The position numbers were made by a program, and so were the translations under genes. A stretch of DNA of 64,000 nucleotides, taken from NCBI RefSeq assembly GCF_015477355.1, contig NZ_JADLRJ010000010.1:203965-267964 (forward strand). The letters run 5' to 3'. Below are positions 9,406 through 17,104 of this stretch, piece after piece. The DNA comes from Nocardia blacklockiae. Its GTDB lineage: Bacteria > Actinomycetota > Actinomycetes > Mycobacteriales > Mycobacteriaceae. Under the pieces are notes generated by a model. That model searched no databases and had not been told where the DNA came from. It saw only the letters and a list, made by a program, of their open reading frames with translations. The number at the start of each line of letters is the position of its first letter. Position 1 is the stretch's first letter.

Positions 9406-9889
9406 TGACACCTGCGTGTTCCCGGCGCGGGCGTGGTGTTGGCCGCTGCGGCTTCGCTCTGACCCGTGTGATGTTGTCGAGCGGGAAACATTGGGGCACA
9501 AGGGGTGTCGTGAACAGAGGCAGCAAGCGAGCGGGTCACGGTTTCATAACGACCGTCGAGGGGTGCATCACAAACGGGAGTCGTGCAGCGCTCGCGCGGC
9601 GAGGGAACGAGTCGGGCACAGACGAGGAGTTCGTGATGCGGGTCGACGAGGTGAACCAGACCGCCGGGCAAACAGACGTCGAGACCACACTGCCGTTGTC
9701 GGGTATGCGGCTGCAATCGCGGGCCGCGGACAGAAGTTTCCGCGTGGGCCATCCGGCGCCGGACGACATCGTGACCGAGGCGTCGGAAGACGAGCTGCTG
9801 TGGCGGCCGGTCCGGGCGCGGCGACATGGCCGTCGGAGTCGCCAGCGCCGTGGACGCCACGGAGGAGGCGGCGTGGTGCACGACTGAGC
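9406..9889. other. No supported gene
   Basis: Continuation of the decayed tract. Open frames run through it on both strands but have erratic third-base composition. Nothing recognised. Confidence 0.3.
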
Positions 9890-9895
9890 GGTTAT

Positions 9896-9994
9896 GTACT
9901 CGCTCAGCAGGATTCGGTAGGCAGGCAAGGATCCGTCAGCGATTGTGCGCCTGATCGTGTCCTTGCCAACATTCGCGCGCTCAGCAGCAACCAC
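9896..9994 (-). pseudogene. Helix-turn-helix (excisionase/MerR-like) remnant
   Basis: The translated fragment VVAAERANVGKDTIRRTIAD followed by GSLPAYRI matches the usual pattern of excisionase-type HTH domains (tri-helical, A-x-x-x-x-V-s-x-D-T-(V/I)-R-R-x-I-x-D-G-x-L). Upstream the frame has a stop and downstream it degenerates, so this is a piece, perhaps left by an integrative element. Low-confidence recognition from pattern only. Confidence 0.3.
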
Positions 9995-10096
9995 GTACCG
10001 GCTCGGTCTTTGCCGACCAGGCTGATCCTCTTTGCGCTTACCGGTCTTCGGTGCCGCAGACTACTCGACGCGCCTGTCATCTTCCCCGCAGTGGGT

Positions 10097-11005
10097 TCAC
10101 TGTGCGTCGTTCCGTGACCGCAGGGCGGTGCGGAGGGTGTCGCGCAGCCAGCGCTGGGCTGGGTCGGCGTCCAGGCGGGCGTGCCAGAGCAGCCGGATCT
10201 CGATCTCGGGCAGCTCGGCGGGAATGGTGAACCAGCGCAGGCCGAGTGCGCTGCCGTAGTGTTCGGCGAGGCGCTGCGGGACCAACCCGACGAAACCGCT
10301 CGCGGCGACCAGGAACGCGGCCAGGGCGAAGGTCGGCACCACGGCGGTGACCCGGCGGTGCAGGCCGCCTTGCGCCAGCACGTCGTCGAGCGGGCCGCGG
10401 GCGCGTCCGCGGCGGGAGACCGAGACGTGCGGGTGCCGGCACAGCTGCGCCAGCGTCGGGCGTCGACCCAGCGGGCTGTCGGCGCGCACCACCCCGACCA
10501 GCCGCTCCCGATACAGCGTGGCCGTCCGGATGTCGGGCGCGGCCACGTCGCCCACGCCGATGTCCAGGTCGATGGAACCGTCGCGCAGCGCCTCGGTGCT
10601 CTCGCTGCCCTCCGCGACGAACCGCAGCATGACCCCGGGTGCGACCGCCGCCGTGGCCGCAACGGCCGCCGGAGCCAGCGTCGCGGCCACACCATCGTTG
10701 ATGCGAATGGTGAACGTGCGCTCCAGTTCCGCGACGGAGATCTCGCGATCGGCGCTGATCAAAGCCGATGCCTCGTCGAGCAGTGACCGCACCCGCGGCG
10801 CGGTCCGCAGCGCGAACGGCGTCGGCGCCATCCCGCGGCCCGCGCGCACCAGGATCGGATCGTTCATCGCCCGCCGCAACCGGCCCAGCGCGCGACTGGT
10901 CGCGGGAACGGACAGGTGCAGGCGCTCGGCCGCGGCAGTGACACCGCCCTCCCTCAACAGCGCGTCGAACACCCGCAGCAGGTTCAGGTCGAGTTGCTCG
11001 GGCAC
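10097..11005 (-). CDS. LysR-family transcriptional regulator
   Basis: 302 aa from GTG 11005. The N-terminal winged HTH is clear (LNLLRVFDALLREGGVTAAA, ERLHLSVPATSRALGRLRRA), followed by a substrate-binding domain with the typical effector region (SIDLDIGVG, CRHPHVSVSR, FVGLVPQRLAEHY). The longer frame to 11068 would come within 13 bp of the divergent MFS start, so GTG 11005 is preferred. Divergent from the MFS gene across 75 bp holding a T-N11-A element; it very likely controls that transporter and itself. Confidence 0.85.
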   Translation of the reverse strand: MPEQLDLNLLRVFDALLREGGVTAAAERLHLSVPATSRALGRLRRAMNDPILVRAGRGMAPTPFALRTAPRVRSLLDEASALISADREISVAELERTFTIRINDGVAATLAPAAVAATAAVAPGVMLRFVAEGSESTEALRDGSIDLDIGVGDVAAPDIRTATLYRERLVGVVRADSPLGRRPTLAQLCRHPHVSVSRRGRARGPLDDVLAQGGLHRRVTAVVPTFALAAFLVAASGFVGLVPQRLAEHYGSALGLRWFTIPAELPEIEIRLLWHARLDADPAQRWLRDTLRTALRSRNDAQ

Positions 11006-11007
11006 AG

Positions 11008-11022
11008 TTGCATCGTACGCAA
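11008..11022. promoter_or_regulatory. LysR-type T-N11-A operator candidate
   Basis: TTGCATCGTACGCAA has TTGC/GCAA arms and contains T-N11-A, in the 75-bp LysR/MFS intergenic region. Confidence 0.45.
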
Positions 11023-11080
11023 GTGAGCGTTGCCAAAGTTGCGTGGCACGAAGTACACCCAGCTCCATAGCGTCGTAGCC

Positions 11081-12583
11081 ATGCTTTCCAATGTCTCCAG
11101 CCGCGGCCGCGCGGTGTCAGGCGGACCCGGGCCGGTCGGGCGGCGCGGTCTGCTCGCCGTGATGTGTGCCTGTGTCGTCCTCGTCGTCGGCATGGTCGCC
11201 GCGGTCAACCTGGCCGTCCCACTGCTCGCCGCGAGTTCCCTGCGGCCGTCCGCTTCGGCGCTGGTCTGGATCGTCGACACCTACGTCATCTTCTTTGCCT
11301 GCCTGGTGATTCCGGGCGGCGCGGCGGGAGATCGCTTCGGGCGCAAGGGCGTACTGCTCGCCGGGCTGGCCTTGTTCGCGGCGGGCGCGCTGCTGTCCGC
11401 GACGGCGCCGGCCATGGTCCTGCTGCTGGCCGGGCGCGCGCTCACCGGCGTCGGCGCCGCGGCCGTGCTACCCAACACGCTGGCCGTGCTGCTACACGCC
11501 GTCCCCGCCGAACGCCGGGGCGCGACGATCGCGACGTGGGCCTCGATGACCGGAATCGGCGGTGTGGCAGGCAATGTCGGCGGCGGTGTGGTGCTGACGG
11601 GCGGGTCGTGGCGCTGGCTGTTCGCCGCCGCCGTGCCCCTCGCGTTGCTGCTCGCCGTGCTGACCGCCCGCATCGCGCCGGTGTCGCCGCGCAACGCCCA
11701 CCGCCTCGACCCGCTCGGCGCGACACTGCTCGTCGCGGCGTCGCTGGCGCTGCTGATCGGCATCGTGGAGGGCCCGGAGCGGGGCTGGGGCAGCCCGCTG
11801 GTCGTCACTGGATTCGCCAGTGCGGCAGTGCTTTTCGCGGTATGGACGATTGTCGAACTGCGGGTCGAGCAACCGCTGCTGGATCCGCGGCTGTTCCGGC
11901 TCGCGGGCCTGCGCAGTGCCTGCCTCGGCATGGTGGCGGTGTTCTTCGGGATGTTCGCGCTGTTCTACGTCAACGCGTCGTTCCTCCAGTACGCCAAGGG
12001 ATTCGGGGTGCTGCGGACCGGTTTGGGCATCGTCCCGCTGACCGTCCCGATCGTGCTCGGCGCCCGCCACGTCGGACGGCTGTCGCAGCGCATCGGTCTC
12101 GACGCCACCGCCGCGGCGGCCTTCGTCTGCGTCGGCGGCGGACTGCTCGGACTGTCCACGAGCGGCGCCGCGACACCCTACGTCGCCTACGCCGCGTGGC
12201 TGGTGGTGACGGGAATCGGTGTCACGCTGGCACTGCCGACGCTGTCCGGGGCCATCGCCGGCGCGCTGCCGCCCGCCCAGGCCGGCGCGGGCGCCGGATT
12301 GCAGGCCACGACAAGGGAATTCGGCAGCGCGCTGGGTGTGGCCGTGATCGGCACGGTACTCACCGCGCGCTTCGTCGCGGCCCTGCCGGCGGACATCCGG
12401 GCCGGCCACGACCCGCACACCGCGGCGCAGGCGCTCGCCGCCGCACCCGCGCGGGCCCCGGAGGTCGTCGCTGCGTTCGTCACCGGCGCGGACGCCGGGC
12501 TGCGTCTGATCGGCCTGCTCGTGCTGATACTCGGCGGCCTGGTCGTGCTGGAGTCGATGTTCGCGCGTCGCGCCCGGCGGTGA
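11081..12583 (+). CDS. MFS drug/metabolite exporter, DHA2 type
   Basis: 500 aa, about 14 hydrophobic helices. MFS motif A between helices 2 and 3 is visible (GGAAGDRFGRKGVLLAG), and motif C-like glycines lie in MTGIGGVAGNVGGGVV. The region after helix 6 (RIAPVSPRNAHRLDPLGAT) is the usual 14-helix DHA2 arrangement. Start ATG 11081 was chosen over the frame opening at 11030, which would add a basic tail overlapping the divergent promoter. Proton-driven efflux in the cytoplasmic membrane; substrate unknown. Likely controlled by the adjacent LysR protein. Confidence 0.85.
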   Translation: MLSNVSSRGRAVSGGPGPVGRRGLLAVMCACVVLVVGMVAAVNLAVPLLAASSLRPSASALVWIVDTYVIFFACLVIPGGAAGDRFGRKGVLLAGLALFAAGALLSATAPAMVLLLAGRALTGVGAAAVLPNTLAVLLHAVPAERRGATIATWASMTGIGGVAGNVGGGVVLTGGSWRWLFAAAVPLALLLAVLTARIAPVSPRNAHRLDPLGATLLVAASLALLIGIVEGPERGWGSPLVVTGFASAAVLFAVWTIVELRVEQPLLDPRLFRLAGLRSACLGMVAVFFGMFALFYVNASFLQYAKGFGVLRTGLGIVPLTVPIVLGARHVGRLSQRIGLDATAAAAFVCVGGGLLGLSTSGAATPYVAYAAWLVVTGIGVTLALPTLSGAIAGALPPAQAGAGAGLQATTREFGSALGVAVIGTVLTARFVAALPADIRAGHDPHTAAQALAAAPARAPEVVAAFVTGADAGLRLIGLLVLILGGLVVLESMFARRARR

Positions 12584-12590
12584 CCGCCGG
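12574..12590 (+). terminator. Stop-codon-spanning hairpin
   Basis: CCGGCGG / CCGCCGG 7-bp stem with the TGA stop of the MFS gene as its loop; plausible terminator or stabilising 3' hairpin. Confidence 0.4.
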
Positions 12591-12794
12591 TGCCCGGGCC
12601 GCGCGGCCTACTCCGGCGAGTTCTGGCGAGCAGCAACCCCGCCCTGCACTGCCGGCGAGGTTGATGTCTTGCGCGTACTGAACATGAGCCGGGCCGTCAT
12701 GGCGGCCCATGCGCAGCAGACCACGCTGCAGGACAACAGCAGACAACGCAGTTCGAGATCTGCTGCGGTATCTAACATAAGCCGTAGCGATCAA

Positions 12795-12823
12795 TTCGAT
12801 CGGTAACCATCGCTTTTTATAAT
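12795..12823 (+). promoter_or_regulatory. Probable promoter of second MFS gene
   Basis: A perfect TATAAT at 12818-12823 lies 27 bp before ATG 12850, with TTCGAT 17 bp upstream as a weak -35. An inverted repeat CGATC-AATTC-GATCG overlaps the -35 and could bind a repressor. Confidence 0.5.
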
Positions 12824-12849
12824 ATCGCTGCCGACCTAGCGTCGTTGCC

Positions 12850-14124
12850 ATGACGAACGTGAGCGCGATCAGTCCGGCGGCGGCCACGGCAATCCTGCGC
12901 CGACCGTGCCGGCCGCGCCTGGGGTTGCCCAAACTGGTGTGGGCCCTGGCGGCCACGTACTTCGTCGGTCGGGCCGGTGGTGTCGTGCGGTCGTTTCTGG
13001 TGCTGTATCTGACGCAAACGCAGCATCTCTCGACCGCGACTGTCGGCGCGGTGGTCGCGGCTGTCGGGGTGGGAGATATCGGATCCCAGTTGTTGGGTGG
13101 CTGGTTGGGAGACCGGATCGGCCGGCGCAACACGATGCTGGTGGGGTTCGTGGGCGCCGCTGGGGCGCTCGCCGCGCTCGGCGCAGCGGATTCGATGCCC
13201 GAGATCTGGGCGGCCGCCATAGGTGTCGGACTGACGATCGAGCTGTTCCGCCCTGCCGGGTCGGCCGCGGTGGCTGATCTGCCCACCCGGCAACGGATCC
13301 GTGCGTTCGGATTGCTGTACTGGGCAGCCAACCTCGGCTTCTCGGTCGCCACGGTCACGGCCGGGATCCTGGCCGAGTACGGATACGGTCTGCTGTTCTC
13401 GATCAACGTGGCGGCCTCGCTGACCGCGGCGCTGATCGTCTGGCGTCAGGTGCCGGAAACCCGTCCGACCAGGTCGACGCGGACGCGGCAGGCGCTGCTG
13501 CCCGTTGTGCTGCGTGACCGGTTGATGATCGCGATGATGGCGACACACATCGGCTACTTCACGCTGTTCCTGCAGACGTTCACGACGCTGCCGCTGTTGA
13601 TGACGGCCTCCGGTCTCGGTCCCGCGACGTACGGCGCGGTGCTGGCGCTGAACGGGATCGCCATCGTGGCCCTCCAGCCATTGGCGGTCCGACTGCTCGC
13701 CGACCGCAACGGCAACGCGGTGGCGGCCGTCTCGATGCTGCTGGTCGGAGTGGGCGCGGCGCTCGGTGCCAGCAGCCACGGCACCGCCGGCTTCGCCGGA
13801 TCGGTCCTGATCTGGACCCTCGGCCAGATAGGCATCGCCGTCCGGTTCGGCGACACCTTCGCCGAGCTCGCACCCGCCGAGCTGCGTGGCAGGTACATGG
13901 GCCTCGCCTCGACCACCTGGAGCATCGGCGCGGTGCTCGGCCCGTTGGCGGGAACCGCGCTGCTCGTTTCGGCCGGACCAACCGTCCTCGCAACGGCATG
14001 CGCGACCAGCGGGATCGCGCTCTTCGCCGCTCAGCGGGCACTCGCACCGGCACTGCGCCGCCGAACCACAGCGCACGAGGGATCCCACGAAACGAACAAC
14101 GACAGGAAAGGCATTGCCGCATGA
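12850..14124 (+). CDS. MFS transporter, 12-helix type
   Basis: 424 aa with about 12 hydrophobic segments and a conserved motif A (GGWLGDRIGRRNTMLVG) after helix 2. The sequence LPTRQRIRAFGLLYWAANLGF matches the helix 4-5 region of the MdtH/YfmO-like efflux group. The basic C-terminal tail ends in NDRKGIAA and its stop overlaps the ATG of a decayed alpha/beta-hydrolase gene (ATGA), so the two once formed an operon. No regulator lies adjacent. Substrate unknown. Confidence 0.8.
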   Translation: MTNVSAISPAAATAILRRPCRPRLGLPKLVWALAATYFVGRAGGVVRSFLVLYLTQTQHLSTATVGAVVAAVGVGDIGSQLLGGWLGDRIGRRNTMLVGFVGAAGALAALGAADSMPEIWAAAIGVGLTIELFRPAGSAAVADLPTRQRIRAFGLLYWAANLGFSVATVTAGILAEYGYGLLFSINVAASLTAALIVWRQVPETRPTRSTRTRQALLPVVLRDRLMIAMMATHIGYFTLFLQTFTTLPLLMTASGLGPATYGAVLALNGIAIVALQPLAVRLLADRNGNAVAAVSMLLVGVGAALGASSHGTAGFAGSVLIWTLGQIGIAVRFGDTFAELAPAELRGRYMGLASTTWSIGAVLGPLAGTALLVSAGPTVLATACATSGIALFAAQRALAPALRRRTTAHEGSHETNNDRKGIAA

Positions 14125-14195
14125 GCACGTACCTGTTGATCCACGGTGGCGGAGACGTCGGCTGGTCCTAGCACCTGGTCGCGGCCGAGCTGCTG
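14121..14195 (+). pseudogene. Alpha/beta-hydrolase N-terminal fragment
   Basis: MSTYLLIHGGGDVGWS, then an in-frame TAG at 14169-14171, then HLVAAELL: the HGGG oxyanion-type strand and the W-x-H-L-V-A-A-E-L helix of small alpha/beta hydrolases. Similarity ends near 14195, where the sequence joins the end of an oppositely oriented truncated gene, so both a nonsense change and a deletion are present. Confidence 0.6.
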
Positions 14196-14303
14196 GTTCT
14201 GGTGGCCGGCATGATCGGTGCACGACGCCGACAGCGAGCACCACGAGCCGGTGCCGGGCGCGGGTGAAGCGGAGCGGCCTGTGGCGAAGGAGTCATCGTG
14301 TTC

Positions 14304-14824
14304 GGGGGTGGCGGTGGTGGAGACGCACATCGCGACCGCCGGAAGTTGTTGTGTGCGTGCGTAGTCCAGCACCAGGTTCTCCGCGGCGAGCCGGGACGCG
14401 ATGTAGGCGCCGCCGTCCCAGTTGTGCGGGTCGTCCTCTGTGACCGTGCGTTCGGTGCTGACGGCCATCGTGCCGGTGGTGCTGGTGAACACGAACTTCT
14501 CCGGTGCGATCGCCACCGCGGCGTCGAGGACGTGGCGCAGGGCATCGACGTTGGTGCGCCACAACACTGTTGGGTCACGCACCCACATGCGCGCGTCGAC
14601 CACGCAGTAGTAGACGACGTCGCAGCCCGTCATTGCGGTACGCAGGACGGCGTCGTCGAACAGGTCACCGTAGTGGCGTTCGACGTCGAGGTCGTCGAGG
14701 CGCGGGTGGAGCTGGTGGGGCGCAATAGGACTCGCACGGACTCGCCGTCGGCGACCAACCGGCGGGTCACCTGGCTGCCGAGGAATCCACTGGCGCCGAT
14801 GACGAGTTTCTTCGGGTGGGCCAT
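14304..14824 (-). pseudogene. NAD-dependent epimerase/dehydratase (dihydroflavonol-reductase-like), frameshifted and truncated
   Basis: Begins MAHPKKLVIGASGFLGSQVT, the GxxGxxG Rossmann motif of extended short-chain dehydrogenases, then shifts frame near 14715-14735 into LDDLDVERHYGDLFDDAVLR and on to DVVYYCVVDARMW, VFTSTTGTMAVS and NWDGGAYIASRLAAENLVLD. The expected YxxxK region is altered (AYIASRLAAE) and similarity ends near LPAVAMCVSTT. Intact members are about 320-340 aa. With the adjacent hydrolase fragment this marks a deletion junction near 14200-14300. Confidence 0.6.
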
Positions 14825-14921
14825 CGCGGTGCTCTCCGATCAGTCGGCCGGACCAACGAACTCGGTGATCAGCCGGGTCAGCTCTCCACACCCTCCGCGC
14901 GTTCACCGCTACGGGTAAAGA

Positions 14922-14935
14922 ATCGAATATTCGAT
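14922..14935. promoter_or_regulatory. Perfect 14-bp palindrome, copy 1
   Basis: ATCGAATATTCGAT, followed by AA, in front of the broken leftward dehydrogenase gene. An identical palindrome lies 221 bp away. Looks like a repressor operator. Confidence 0.55.
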
Positions 14936-15142
14936 AACTGGTATCGAACTTCTTTCGGTAGGCCGAACGTAAGGCAAGGCAACGTGGCAGTCAAGGCCCG
15001 CCGGGAAAGCCAGCGCCCACCCTGTCGTCGTTCCACTGACCGTCTCGGTCACCTCACAGCGGCATGGCCCGAGCTGAGCGGGCCGGATGTTGACGAGCCC
15101 GTGCCGGACACTTACCTTGCTAAGCAATAGTCGATGAAGTTA

Positions 15143-15156
15143 ATCGAATATTCGAT
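15143..15156. promoter_or_regulatory. Perfect 14-bp palindrome, copy 2
   Basis: ATCGAATATTCGAT again followed by AA, 80 bp before the exported SnoaL-like gene. Together with copy 1 it brackets the divergent intergenic region 14825-15235, which holds no gene. Confidence 0.55.
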
Positions 15157-15235
15157 AAAAGTACGAGTGGGCGGCTCCACGTGCCGAGGTCCGAAATCTG
15201 GAACAGCGCGTCGCGCCCGAAGAGGAGAGCAGATC

Positions 15236-15889
15236 ATGACCGCGGACAAGCACCGTCGATTCCCTGGCACAGCAGGCCCGCATCGCGCAGCACGCGCCGT
15301 CTTGGCCGTGGGAGCTGTGGCGTTACTCGGAGCCGTCGGCACCGCGATCGGCCACGCCGAGCCGCCCGCGGGAGCGCTCACGCCGGGTGGTTTCTCGGCG
15401 GCCGACACCGGTACCGAGGTCGACGCGATGGAGCAGCTCAAGGCGGGCTACTGCGCCGACATCGACGCCAAGAACTGGGACGGCCTGCGTCAGCTGCTGG
15501 CCGAGGACGTCGTCGTCGACACCACCGCCAGCGCGGGCCCCGTCATCGTGGGCCGCGATCCCTTCATCGCATTCCTGAAAACCACTCTCGGCGCCGCCAA
15601 CACCCACCACCAGGTCTTCGACCCGCAGATCACAGTGCACTCGGCGACGAGCGCCGAAGGTGTGTGGCGCATGGAGGACGTCCTGATCTTCGGCGGGACC
15701 CTCGGCGTGCACGGCTACGGCCACTACACCGAACGATACGAAAACAGCGGCAGCGGCTGGGTGATCGCGTACTCGAAACTCACCCGGACCCGCATCGATC
15801 TCATCAATCCCGCCGACGGTTCGGTGATACAGTCCGACGTTTCTGTCGACGAGGTCGCCGCGAAAATCCGCGCGATCATCGGCGGGTAA
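15236..15889 (+). CDS. Exported SnoaL/NTF2-like protein, 217 aa
   Basis: ATG 15236 has GGAGAG 8 nt upstream. An N-terminal signal peptide (AVLAVGAVALLGAVGTAIGH, cleavage near GHAEP) is followed by an NTF2/SnoaL-type cone: EQLKAGYCADIDAKNWDGLR, LLAEDVVVDTTASAG, GRDPFIAFLK, then strands ending GVHGYGHYTERYENSGSGW and AYSKLTRTRIDL. Such domains act as small hydrolases, isomerases or binding scaffolds; export is unusual for the family. Likely regulated through the palindrome 80 bp upstream. Confidence 0.75.
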   Translation: MTADKHRRFPGTAGPHRAARAVLAVGAVALLGAVGTAIGHAEPPAGALTPGGFSAADTGTEVDAMEQLKAGYCADIDAKNWDGLRQLLAEDVVVDTTASAGPVIVGRDPFIAFLKTTLGAANTHHQVFDPQITVHSATSAEGVWRMEDVLIFGGTLGVHGYGHYTERYENSGSGWVIAYSKLTRTRIDLINPADGSVIQSDVSVDEVAAKIRAIIGG

Positions 15890-16031
15890 CCGCTGCCACA
15901 CGCGTCGCGGCACAACACACCGGTATCGAGCAACCTTGCGGCCACTACTCGTTCGGCATGCGCCCTGCCGCGTCGTCCCGCTTGTGGCTTTCGAGTACTC
16001 ATCAGACGATGAGGTAAACCGATAGGGATGT

Positions 16032-16937
16032 ATGGGATCCGTGGGTGGAGGAGTCGAGTTGCGAGGATCGGGTTCAGCGCCGACGGCGAGGGTGATCGAT
16101 GTCGTCGAGTTGCTGTCACGGCCGGGCAGTGACCGGTTGCGCTACAGCGACATCGCCCGAGAGCTGAACCTGACACTGGCCACCACGCACGCGATTCTCA
16201 AGACGTTGTGCGATCGCGGCTGGATCAGCCGCGATCCGGCGACCAAAACATTCGCGCTGGGTCCCGGGCTGGCCCCCGTGGCCGCGGCGGTCGACACCCG
16301 GCCGTTCGTCGCGAGCGCTCGGGCGGCGGCCATCGAATTGGCCGCCGAATTCGGTTACGCCGCTTCGGTGACGGAGAAGCTGGCAGAGGGATCGCTTGTC
16401 ATCAGCGCGTTCGTCGGCGGCGAACGCTTGTGGCCCGGTGATCGTATTCCCTACGCGCCTCCCTTCGGGGCGGCGTTCGCGGCATGGGACACCGAAGCGG
16501 GCCGCCAAGGCTGGATCACCCGGGCCGCACCGGCGCACAGCGAGATCGCCCAGCAGCTGGCCGATGTCCTGCGAGAAACGCGCGCCCGCGGATTCGACGT
16601 GGACTGCACATCACCGGCAGTGGGCCGCGCGGCGAGCCTGCTGACCACGCTCGACACCGGCACCATCGCGTTGCCGCAGAACATTCGCGAAACCCTCGAC
16701 CGATTGCGCGTCGAATTCACCACTTTGGGCACACCGGCCACGCTGTCGGGCACCACACAGCCGGTCGCGGCGATCACCGCCCCGGTCCTCGATCGCGCAG
16801 GTCATGCCGTGCTCCTGGTCGCCGTCCACCCTTTGGTCGACCTCGGCCTCGACCGGATCGAGGCGATCGGCCGCCACGTGGCCGGGAAGGCGGCGGCGAT
16901 CACCGAATCCGGCGCACTGATATCGAACAGTCGATAG
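16032..16937 (+). CDS. IclR-family transcriptional regulator
   Basis: 301 aa. N-terminal winged HTH (ARVIDVVELLSRPGSDRL, RYSDIARELNLTLATTHAIL, KTLCDRGWISRD) and C-terminal ligand domain (SVTEKLAEGSLVISAFVGG, ITAPVLDRAGHAVLLVAVHP). ATG 16032 has a short AGGG site; GTG 16041 is an alternative start. It lies downstream of the exported SnoaL-like gene in the same direction and might control it or the palindrome-flanked pair; IclR operators are often palindromes of about 14 bp. Confidence 0.8.
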   Translation: MGSVGGGVELRGSGSAPTARVIDVVELLSRPGSDRLRYSDIARELNLTLATTHAILKTLCDRGWISRDPATKTFALGPGLAPVAAAVDTRPFVASARAAAIELAAEFGYAASVTEKLAEGSLVISAFVGGERLWPGDRIPYAPPFGAAFAAWDTEAGRQGWITRAAPAHSEIAQQLADVLRETRARGFDVDCTSPAVGRAASLLTTLDTGTIALPQNIRETLDRLRVEFTTLGTPATLSGTTQPVAAITAPVLDRAGHAVLLVAVHPLVDLGLDRIEAIGRHVAGKAAAITESGALISNSR

Positions 16938-17104
16938 TTCACGATCTCCGTGCCGCACGAACTGCCGAATCTACGCGGGGCGCTGGACGGCCTGGGTCCA
17001 CTTTCTTTGTGCAGGTCAGGCACAGGCTGGCCGTGGGCAGGATCCGCGGCCGGATGTGTGGCGAGGCGGTACGGCAAGTTGTTAGCGGGTTGAGCCGGGT
17101 GTGG

